NCBI RefSeq assembly: GCF_030272615.1
Contig: NC_081411.1
Span: forward strand, 180,194,977-180,258,976
Reading direction: 5' to 3'
DNA length: 64,000 nt
Source of the DNA: Cryptomeria japonica
Taxonomy: Eukaryota; Streptophyta; Pinopsida; Cupressales; Cupressaceae
Positions 21,731 through 32,297 of the stretch are shown here, piece after piece. Below the pieces are notes generated by a model that saw nothing but the letters and a program-made list of their open reading frames with translations, was not told the DNA's origin and ran no database searches. The position numbers and the translations under genes are program-made. Numbering within the stretch: position 1 is the first letter of the stretch; the number at the start of each line of letters is the position of its first letter.

Positions 21731-22548
21731 ATTTAGTACCCCTACTCATTTGAACTCATTAGACTTATATTTTATTATTGTTTGTTTTCAAAGGATACAT
21801 TACCATGATGTGTTATTCAGATTTTAATAACATTATTTCATGCTTTATCTAGATATGAGATGAGTAATTTATTGTAGTATCCCAGTACTTGTGATTTATG
21901 GCATTTTATGGATTATTGCTATGTACTGACACTTTACTTTATCTATACAATGTGGAATTATATGTTGTGTGTCTGAGAGTGTATTGGATGCAAGGGGATG
22001 ATTTTCCTTCACTCATTTTGGTGAGACAGGGAATGCCGTGAATCTCCTTCATCGGTGTGTATGCCGTGTTTTCTATATTGTATATATGCATGTGTGGTTC
22101 GGTGATGCAAGATATTGCAGGTACAAGTACCGGGTAGGTACGGGGTATCATCTCCACCTAGCTTCACAGGTCTTAGCGTGCCTTATATTTTCCGATGGAA
22201 GTGGAGGAGATAGTAGTTGACCCTATTTTACTCATTTACACTCGTGTGAGTGTCATTAGTTGGTCGTCTAGTCAGTTAGTTCGGCCTTCGTATTTTGCCA
22301 TTTGATCTTTTTATGATTATTTGCTTGAGATTTGTTTCGTTTGTGTGTTTTAGTGGATTTGATTAATTAATTAAAGTTTATGGAGTTATCTCATAGTTGA
22401 TTTATGTATGCATTGAGATTATAAATTTAATTAATTAAAATAAGTTATTAAATTAAGTTACAAGCTACATGATATTAGAAATATATTTTATTTAAATTTT
22501 AGTGGAAAAATAAATTAGATTAGTTGCATTTATTGTTTCTAGAATTTT

Positions 22549-22592
22549 AAATAAATAAAAGAATAAATAAATAAATAAATAAATAAAAGAAT
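22549..22592. repeat. (AAAT)n microsatellite in the 3' LTR
   Basis: Shorter counterpart of 7479-7531, with about six uninterrupted units. Confidence 0.9.
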
Positions 22593-23494
22593 TAATTAGA
22601 ATTGAAGTATTGCTTTAATTTCTTTATTTAGAAAATTAATTAATTTGCATGAGAAAAGAAAAGAATGAAAAATGATTTGTAATTATTGCATGTTAACTTA
22701 TCCCTTTGTTAAAAAATTGGAAAAGAAAAGAAAATTGCTTTTATTACTAAATTTAGGTTTTTGGAAAAAAGATATTCAACTTAGAATTTTAGTTTAAAAA
22801 GAGGAATAGGTCATTATTTTAGGATAAACAGGTCAGGGATTTAGGTGAAGAAATTTATTTGGAAGCTTGTTGGAAAGATTAGGGCTCTTCTACAGATTTC
22901 TTCCAGGAAAGCTATACCAGGTTGGGTGACTTCTTTTGATTGTTGTTTTAAGAAAATATTTCTATTTCTTCTATCTTCTGAATGATGTGTGTGTTAAGAT
23001 GATTGTCATATCCTGTCTGATTAATTCTATTCTTAGCTAAAGTCCAGACTTGAAGTTAATTTCTAGTTTAATGGAAAGAAGTTATTTCTGGGTGTTTGTG
23101 GATTAAATTTTGAGAAAATTGGGAAAAATTATTATGGCAAATTTTGCCAAGAATTTTGTTGTGCATGGAAATTACAAGATTTGGGAGGTATGGGATTTAT
23201 CAGAGAAATCATTCCCTCTTGTTTGTTTTTATTCCGATATTGGTTATGACAGTCTTTTATTTGTATCACTGTGAAATTGTTAATTACTCTAGGAATACAT
23301 TTAATTATAAATTAAATTTATTGGGTTATTTACGTTTTGGGAAAATATTTTATTTAATTACAAAAAAGAAAATATATTGTAAAAGATTAAATTCTGTAAA
23401 AATGAATTTATTAGAAAATTATTGTTTTATTTATGTTATTGAATTTACTGAAAAGAAATTAATTAAAAAAAAAATAAAAAAAAAAAAATTAACC

Positions 23495-23650
23495 CTCGGT
23501 AGCACTACCAATGGTAGTACGGCTACCGTACGGTAGCAGTACTACCGACGGTAGTATGCTACCTACGGTAGCATCTACTACCGACGGTAGCAGTGCTACC
23601 ATGTGGTAGCATGGGCTACCGTGCGTAGCATATGCTAACGTGCACAGTGG
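23495..23650. repeat. Palindromic GGTAGC/GCTACC cluster in the 3' LTR
   Basis: Counterpart of 15095-15250. The outer units match but the middle differs (an added GTAGTATGCTACCTACGG unit), as expected of repeats that rearrange by slippage or hairpin formation. Confidence 0.88.
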
Positions 23651-23755
23651 CAGAGATTAAATGTTTTTTTTCTTTAATTCCCCTGTGCGTACTTGACATA
23701 GCATCTTCGGGTTTCGTGCCTGGGGTTGTGTATTTTGAGTTATTTATTAATTAAT

Positions 23756-23758
<3 letters not shown>

Positions 23759-23797
<39 letters not shown>
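23759..23797. repeat. (TA)n microsatellite specific to the 3' LTR
   Basis: About 17 TA units. The 5' LTR has no such array at the matching place near 15355, so it arose after insertion. Confidence 0.93.
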
Positions 23798-25753
23798 AAT
23801 CTATATATATGTATTTATATATAAGTTGTTTTTTTATTAATATGGGTATTATATTATGTTAGCTTTATTTTAATACTGTGGAAATTAAATTCTGAGATAT
23901 TAAATATATATTCTGTAATATAATTATGAGTGAATTATTTGTAGTGATTTAACCTTATTGGACAAATGACAAAATTGATTTAATTGTATAGTTGTAAATT
24001 CTTATTATTTGTAAATTCCTTATTTGCATGTTATTTATGCTTTTGGCTATTGTGAGAAAAGATTGCCTGTATTAGGGTCTTGTGTAAATGGTGTTTGCAG
24101 TCAAGCTTAATTCCATTGTAAGTTGGGTTGAGTTGTCATTATGTCCTATGTTATTATATCTCCTTGGTCAGGTGTTGTTGTATAACCTTATTGATGTGAG
24201 CCATTGTATGTTTTGTCCAAATGGTCAATCTTGGGTTAGTGATTGTGTATCCTTCACCTGTGGTTTGTCAGGATTAGTTATGGCTGTCTATTTCTTCATA
24301 GAGTTCTCATAGAGAGACCTTTCCTGTTAGTGTCCTATGAGAGAGAGTGGCTTTCGAATGGGGGCCATGCTCGAAGTGGATGACAGGATAACACGTCAAA
24401 AATCACTTAAAAAGTGATAACCTAATAATATATTGGGTGGGAGTGAAATAAATATTAATTAAGATAATGTACCTCGTGCATAGGTGTAGTACAAGGCTCA
24501 TAATGTTACAAGAAGGCCTGGAATGGCAAACTTACCACCTTGTCTTCACGAACGAATTGGTAGGGTCTGCATGAGACTTAGTTGGAGCCAGAAGTTGGGA
24601 GAGGTTACCAAGATAGAGAGCTGGGACCTAGGAGGCCTACCATGATAACCATCAAGCTTTGCGATGACACTCTCTCCTTAGAGTCACTAGTGTTGTGAGT
24701 TGAGTCACATGGATGTTTGCGAAGTCATGTAGTTATTTTGTACTTGTCTTACTTTGCTTGCTTGAGGGTTTTCTACTATCTCCTAGCACGGTGGGGTGGT
24801 TCCATTTCGGGATCACATGGTTGGGTGGTAATGCCACTTCCCATCAGATGTTCTAGATTGGATCTTCGGGCAAGGAAAGGCTTCACTGGTGTTTCTTGGT
24901 TCGTGGTCCATGTACCAACTCATGTTCGTGATCATTTTTCAGTTGAGACCTTGTGGTCATTGTATCAACTTTTATGTAACCTTGATATTGTAACTTTGTA
25001 TATGTGGCATTTTTGGAAGCCATGTAATTATGGATATTGTAATAGTATGTCAGTGGAATGCATGTTATTTCAGTTGCTTTGATCTTATGTTTAAATGTTT
25101 TATGGAAATTGGATATAGTGAAATACTTTAATTTATTCATCATGGAATTTAGATGTATGTGTAGTTTTCAACTTAAGCATTTATTTTATCTAATTAAATG
25201 GACAATTGGATTAATCATGGTGTTAATATAATCTATGATTAATCTTCATTGGTAACCCTTAGGAAATAATGTGTTAGTCTTTTACTGTGTTATTAGAGAT
25301 GCAATGGTTATAATTAATGCACTTAATCTTAAAAAAAATAATATTTCACCCTTTAGTTGCCTAGTTGTGTTGTTTTCCTTTAGGGTTCCTGGCGAGGCAT
25401 TACAAAACATCAGACTACAATCCAGAATGAAGATTGAATTTCAAGTATAACATCTCCTATGCTTGAGTACAGTTTCAGTTAAGGTCAATACCAGAGGTCT
25501 TAACCCTCTTCCACAAACCCAATTCGATCACCTATGATTGATCAAAACCTTTACATATGATTACAACTTTATTCACACACAGATAATCTCATAACCTTAA
25601 GATCCCATGCCATAATCTACAAAGAGATCTTACATCATATTTCTACCAACCTGAGACCTAAACAATTAGGTCAGCCACCTAAAAGATAAATCAATAAATC
25701 CGTTACATAATCCCGCAAACCAATGATAAACCAAGTTATCCTAAGAGCAAAAC

Positions 25754-26858
25754 TATTGGCATTTTTGATGATTATGTTGTGATTGTCATTGATGGACACA
25801 CACTTGCTATGAGATCATTTTTGAATATATGAATTATGCTCAATCGATATCTGTTCCAAATCAGTATTATGTTCTAGTCTTTAGACTATAGGTGTTATGC
25901 AGAAAGTGTTTACGAATCTCAAAGTGGTATGAATACCCAAGCAGCATGAAGAGCTCAAGCAGAGCGGAACAAAGGAGTGAGAAGCGACAGTTATCATTTT
26001 CTCAGTCTTCATTTTTGTCAACCGGTAATCTATACAAACTGGTAATAATCTGTGATGAGTTACCATCCACTAACACTTTAACGGTGATTTTGTGCCGTGT
26101 TACGAAATGTGTCAATGAACCTAGGAACTTGCAATGTAATCCTATTGGACCGACATAAAATCAGATTCCTTTTAAGGACATCATGTCTAGGGTTTAGGAG
26201 GAGAGTATGTGTGTAGCTGTTAGGTTTTTGGTGGTTGACGAAGTTCTTGTATGTGCAATCTTAACTGAGAAGATCAAGTCTATGTGCTGTAACAGAGTGT
26301 GGATTTACTGAAGACATGAATTAATGCTGAAATGCATTAGCAATGAGCTACCATGGATCTAATCAAGTAGATTGTGCCATTTGCTAGATCATTCACTTGT
26401 TGATTACTCACATCTTTGACAAGTCAGAAACCCTTAACCGGGTAGGCCCAGAAAAGCCTTTGTAAACCCTCTAACAAGGTGATTCACATTTGTGGATCTA
26501 AAATCCTCTCACAAGGTAGTCTTTAATCGGAATTATCTCCTAACAGAGATTGAGATTCCTAACAATATTTTGGTAAAGAACATTGTATGACCTTAACCAG
26601 TCTGGTTACTATTCTGCAGATAGTTACTTGTGAGTTTCATCTCACCGTGGTTTTTCCCATTTGGGTTTCCATGTCAAAATCTCTTGTGTTATGGTGATTG
26701 TGCTTCTATGGATGAATGCCTTATTTTCTATTTGGTTTGTATGTGTACTAACCGGTTTGTTTGTGAAATTGTTTTACCAGTTTACTGCTAGACTATTAAA
26801 GTGTTTAAGTACAATATTTATTGGAATACTAATTCACCCCCCCCCTTAGTATTCATCA
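25754..26858 (+). repeat. Solo LTR nested in LTR A
   Basis: 1.1 kb, starting at TATTGGCATTTTTGATG (a decayed TG start) and ending ...TTAGTATTCATCA after a C-rich block (TTCACCCCCCCCC at 26833). It carries the CTCACCGTGGTTTTTCCC block near 26642. The flanks AAAAC (25749-25753) and GAAAC (26859-26863) are an imperfect target duplication. It lies in the opposite orientation to LTR A, and no internal part is present. Confidence 0.75.
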
Positions 26859-27366
26859 GAAACAACATTAACCAAACAATAAAGCCAACCGGTAACGCAT
26901 CGGGAGCATCAACCAACACATTACATAAATCGGTCCATAACCTAACAGAATAACACTAGACCAAAATAGGTCACCATAAGCCAAATGAAACACCACAAAC
27001 AACTGGAACATGAACATGATAACCATTAGCATCCTGATAACCTTCTAGAAGCCGCACCAACACCTCTTATTGGATTCATCAAAATATATTCATCAAATTG
27101 TTGCTGGTAAAACCCTAACCGATAACCAAAAGGCTTACTTGAATAAATGATAGCTTCTAGATCACCAAATCCTGAACCAACTAAATGTGATATGCATTAG
27201 GAACATATGAATAACCAATCCAAACCAATTCCAACACTTGGAACATATCCCTGATATGTTCATCACAATCCAACCAAACTACCGGAACTTGGTAGACAAC
27301 AAAACAACTAGTGTTGACATCAATGACAAACATCAACACCTAATCAATTCCTCCAGATTGCCAACA

Positions 27367-27678
27367 GTAGCATGGGTTTAGGAATATGATCTCAAGGTAA
27401 TGGTGAAGGAGAAGGTGTGATTACCCTAGTGAAAAATGGGAAGCAATGATAACATAGAAAATGAATATGGAGGGCAAGGTGTCCTCAATCAAAAAAAATA
27501 TTTCTAGAAGCATGTAATAAGGAAATGTGGGGAAAAAAGTAAAGGGGAAGACATGATACCTCCAATGTATATATATAATGAGATAAGGGGAAGACGTGAT
27601 GTTCTTGATGTAAATAGAACTCTAAGAGTGTGATATGATAATAAGAGCTCAAATGTGGATGAGAAGGTATGATGCCCT
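27367..27678. other. Intergenic DNA between solo LTRs
   Basis: AT-rich, no gene. Short degenerate repeats of the type GAAG(A/G)CATGAT recur near 27546, 27592, 27664 and again at 28973. They suggest an old simple repeat interrupted by LTR C. Confidence 0.5.
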
Positions 27679-28926
27679 TGTTGGATATGGTTGGTCATTG
27701 TTGCTGCTAGGATATGTTGTTGTCATTGATCATGTCAACATATTTCTATGATTTATTCCAGTGTGATTGGGAAGATTTTTTGATCTGGTTTTGTAGTTTG
27801 GTTTTGCTGATCACTATTTTGCAGAGGTTGATATTTCCTCCGGTATATTCCAGTGTGATCAGATCTTGTGCTGAGACTTTGGGATATTGTTTTCGATGGT
27901 CTTGTGTATCTTCATTTTCAGATGGTTCGTGATTTGGTGCTCCACAAGTTATCTTTCTTCATGATAATTTCTGATTGGTTGAGCTTCTAGACATTGACAA
28001 ATGAAGATTGAAAAGTGGTGTTGTTGCAGTTGTTATGGATGATTCTAATGTTCTTGCTAGTGTTTCTTAGTCATGTCCTATTTATTTTGGAAATTCACAT
28101 TGATTTTTGTGTGATTTTTTGGTGGTTTCTATCAACTGGTGATGATTTCCATGTTATGCGGTTTTCCTGGTGGTGTAGCGTGTTGCGGTTGATCTTGGTG
28201 TGATTTCTGGTGGAGTTAAGCATTTGGGAATTTGATTTAGGTCCATGTTATGCTATGCAAAACCATTATATTGGTCTGGTGGTTGATCTTTGTATCACGT
28301 GATATAATTTTATAATTGAGGGTTGAGGGTTTAGCCGACCTTGTTATCAAGGATGATGAATTGTATATATAGGTGAGTTATTCATGTAGTTTGGGTGTCG
28401 ATGTTGTGTTTGTATTATCAGAGAGATATTTGTGTGAGAACAAGTGATTTATCCTTCGATGTTGAGTTTGAGGTGAGATTGGTGTTGCAGGGTAGACATC
28501 TGTGCTTAATCAGAACTGTAATCAGGCATTTGGAGATGCTATTCCTTCAATTAATTTCTTTAGGATTGTAGTCCGAATCGTATTGTAAGTCAGTGAGACT
28601 TCCCTGAGGGTTGTAGCCTTTCAGGCAAATATATTTTGAGTAGTGAGCTCTTGGCAGTGTGCTTGAATGCATGTGCATTCCCCATTGAAATATTTTCACA
28701 TACTACTACAGAGTATCATCTTGCCGTGGGTAGGTTCCCACCATGGTTTTTCCCTTAACCGGGTTTTCCACGTCAAAAATCTTGGTGTTGTGCGTTGTGT
28801 TGTTAATTTTCTTATCTGGTTATTGCTGCAATTTGTTAGATCTGTTGTTGTGCTTAAAATTTTATTTATTCCGGTGAAGATTGATTCACCCCCCCTCTCA
28901 GTCTTCCTTCTTTGTTGTTGCTAACA
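27679..28926 (+). repeat. Solo LTR C (copia-type)
   Basis: 1.25 kb, TGTTGGATATGG...GCTAACA. It has the GTCATTGAT...GTCAACA element near the start (27722), the CACCATGGTTTTTCCC block at 28739 and the TTCACCCCCCCTCTCAG block near 28884. The flanks GCCCT and ACCCT (27674-27678, 28927-28931) match in four of five bases. Confidence 0.82.
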
Positions 28927-30700
28927 ACCCTTAGTACAAGTATATGGTGGTACGAGTATAAGATGTTGTAGGAAAGGTATGATGCCCTTCAATGTGAAGA
29001 TGTGTTAATAAAAGATTAATGATCAAATGATAAATCATAAACAAAATATTATGGTAAATTTCATAAGCATTGTAAGAACACACATAAGGATCATAGTAAG
29101 CATTGGTATGTGTAATAAGAAAATAATGAAGATGGAAAAGGAATGTGAGAAAACAAAGTGGTAGGGTATAAACCTATAAAATATGAGTGGGCAAAAAGAA
29201 TAGTAAAATAAATATATGAAAATGTGCAAACAATGAAATGAAAAGGTCAGAAGGTAAATTATAAAATAACAAATGACATCAAAATGTAGAAAAAGGGTAA
29301 GGAGAACAAGACATGGGAATAAAAGGAGATGTAAAATCATAAGAGCTAATGTATCAAACTAGGAAAAATGAAAACCAAAATGAAAACCAAAATGCCCACC
29401 AAGTGGGAATAAAATAAGTGGATTCAAATCAAACTAATTATAAAATATGAAATGAGTATGAAAAGTATTGTAATTTTAAAAGAAGATATAATAAAAAAGG
29501 TCAACGTGTAAAAACAAATGAGGAAAAAAAAAGATGGGAGTAAAATCTGAGCTATAGGTATATATGTATAAATGCTTGTGTATCACTAAAAAAACTCTAG
29601 AAACTCAACCTTTGCCACCAAATGATAATTAAGTTCTTCTCATCTTATAATATTTAATATCATTGTATCAATGGTGTGATATGCAGGAAAATCACGTGGG
29701 CCCATGCTATGTGTGTTATAAATGAGGTAAATTACAACAATATGAAAATATGAAAGAAACTTGTAAATCTAAAAATTATAATGTAGAATATTAAAGGTGA
29801 TTTAAAATATATAAAATAGTAGTAAATTAAATTAGTGGTACTCAAGGTGCATACACATAACAAAAAGATATACATGGAGAAGACCATATCGAGTAAAAAA
29901 ACTTAACCAAAAAAGAGAACAAGTTTGCATTATATACAAAAGAGATCATGATACATTCAACTTCCTTTAGTCCTACATATAATCTAGGATTTGTGTAGCT
30001 ATACAATTTTCATAATGTCTCCATTTTAATCTCTCAATATATAGGCTCATGGAGGGCCAAAATACCACCATAAAATATTACCATGGGTCAAATCAAGGTT
30101 AAAAATTTCCATGGAAAAAATCCATACGACACTTACATGCTAAACATAGTCTCTTAAATGAATCTTACACCCTCCTATAGGTTATCATAAAATCCCCCAA
30201 AAATATGAATGCAATTACATGCATCATAGACTATCGATAGCTTATGCAAAAATTCTCTTACACATGTCATAATCATCATAAATAATCCATCCCACATTAT
30301 TCTCACCCAAAATTATCTCCCCTATTTTTATCCCTTACAACTTTATCCTAGAATCTATCATAATGTCCTTAAAAATAGGCTTTCCATATTATACAACTAA
30401 ATGGGCATGTTGTGATAACTAACAACTTATTTTTCAATTCACCAACATGTGAAAAAATGCTAACTCAAAATCTCATTCCCTTTTTTGATTGAACACAAAT
30501 ATTTAATAATATAATTCTAAATATATATGAGAAAATATAAAATATAATAAACTGTACAATGTTATAATTAGAAAACCTTAACTATTAACCCTAAACAAGC
30601 CCAACCATAAACAAAAGATTCATAACTATCTAATCATCATATCAATGGATCTCTTTCGTATGAAATGCAAAACATAAAACAAATAAACAAATAAAAATAT
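28927..30700. other. AT-rich intergenic DNA, no gene seen
   Basis: No domain-bearing frame, RNA gene or terminal repeat recognised. Open frames are short and of skewed composition. Confidence 0.55.
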
Positions 30701-32297
30701 GAATTCAAAAGATGCTTGACTCCATTGCTCTCCTATCTACCAAGATCTTGCATTAATTACTTTGGTGCTCTCAGTTTTTTAGCATCATTGCAGCTATGGA
30801 GAACGGAGTTGGTTGTTTGATGAGAATGATTAAAATTACTATGATTCTCAAAAGATTAAGTATGCAAAAGATCTCAAAATGGAATTATGACATTCAATTT
30901 TTAAAGAAGCAAGAGACTCAAAAGTGAGAGAGAAAATGGATTTCTAGGTGTGACCATAATAAATCTCGATGTTGAGAAGAATGTGGGATAAAAGAGTGAT
31001 ATGGAGAGATAATAATTTGTCCCACATTCATTGAATAGATATGATTGGTGGGTGGGGGGGGTGGGGGTGGAAGGAGATAAATAAGATGAATTTATACAAT
31101 GATGGAGATTAGGGATCATTATTAAAAATAGTTTTATGTAAAAAGAGTTTAATGAAATAAGTGAATATGTAAATTAATAAAAATTAATAGAAGAAAATAT
31201 TAATGAATTAATTAAATAAATAATAATATCTATTTAATTAATAGAAGAATTAGGATAATTATGAGGACAAATTTATGTGTCTACATTTTGCCCCTCTTTG
31301 AGACGATCGCGATTTAACTGGCTCCGAAACTGCACAGTATGGATTAGTAACATTCGTGTTATTGATTTTTGTAAAAATTACAGATTGTGATCAACAAAAT
31401 TAGCTGTGGCTTTGATTTTTTGAATTTTTTTTGAAAAATCAATAACACAAGTTTTAACGTGTAGTTTTGGAGCAAGTTTAGCTAGATCCCTTTGAGACAA
31501 TACAACCTATCATGTTGTTTCAAATTTTTTTTGATTAACTGATATATGCCCTAGGGATATCCTGTTAAGGGTGATGATTGATATGATATGACCCCTTGAG
31601 AGATTGATCAGACAAATTGTGATAAGATTGATCTCTCGATGGATCACAGGGAAAAGATTCAACATGTGATACTACACAAGTGATTAAGTTGAGATGCACA
31701 CTTGATGAAAATGAACAACTGATAAGCAAAATTAAATAATTGATGTAAATGACTAGTATAGCCAGATTGATAAGTTGATTAAGTTGATTGAGATTGATAC
31801 TAGTGCAATATGAGTTGTTACAATGATTGATTGATTGATTAGGGAGTGATATGATCCCATGCTAAGAAGTAAGTTGATTGATTTTATATTTGGGTTAAGA
31901 AACATGGATCAATTGGATAAAGTGGTTGAGTAATCTTTGAGACAAGGAGGATGAATAATGATGATGATGGAAAAATGATGAAAGATGATTAATGAAAAAG
32001 GGATACGAAAGTGATGAAAAAGGAGTTGAAAGAAATAGAGGAAATAGTTGATGAGAAAGGGATATAAAAATGATGATTGTACTTTTTAAGTACTTATATC
32101 ATCATTGAGTTTATTATGGAAAAAAAATGAACTCATCTAGATATGTATTAGACCCAAATGAATCAATATACCAATTGCATATAGGAAGACACATCAAACA
32201 AGTAAGAAATGTCCCAATTCACATGAGACCCATACGTCCTTAATGGTCTTCGATAATCATGTCCTAAGACGAGTCATCATATTACTAAGGAACAATA

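Larger units (their letters stand above)
6660..25404 (+). mobile_element. Ty3/gypsy chromovirus (Tekay/Del-like), both LTRs, nested host of another element
   Basis: The element is about 12.1 kb once the 6.66-kb insertion at 7924-14584 is set aside. The order is 5' LTR, primer site resembling the initiator tRNA-Met site, gag, protease, reverse transcriptase, RNase H, integrase, C-terminal chromodomain-like motif, polypurine tract, 3' LTR. That order, with integrase last plus a chromodomain, identifies a Ty3/gypsy chromovirus. The primer-site type and long LTRs suggest the Tekay/Del lineage. The target duplication AAACA is perfect (6655-6659, 25405-25409). The LTRs differ by a few percent by eye, so it is moderately young. 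The coding part is broken in roughly a dozen or more places, so it is a fossil. Confidence 0.93.
21732..25404 (+). repeat. 3' LTR of the chromovirus
   Basis: 3.67 kb, matching the two parts of the 5' LTR. It ends in CA at 25404 and is followed by the AAACA duplication. Differences from the 5' LTR are concentrated in microsatellites, the GGTAGC cluster, an additional TA array and the stretch near 24480-24920. Confidence 0.92.
6318..27366 (-). repeat. Solo LTR A (copia-type), interrupted by two insertions
   Basis: On the minus strand the LTR begins TGTTGGCAATCTGGAGG at 27366 and ends in CA at 6318. Its pieces are 6318-6659, about 25410-25753 and about 26864-27366, roughly 1.19 kb in total. The 5-bp target duplication GTAGC is perfect (6313-6317 and 27367-27371). 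The pieces align in order with LTR B at 32298-35035 in opposite orientation, which supports the reconstruction. No internal region accompanies it, so it is a solo LTR left by recombination between the two LTRs of a former element. It is the oldest layer of the stack here. Confidence 0.88.

Noticed and set aside
29035-29340. Minus-strand hydrophobic frame of 101 codons
   Set aside because: Composed almost entirely of Leu, Phe, Ile and Tyr from an AT-rich stretch; no start context, no domain and no neighbours to support it.
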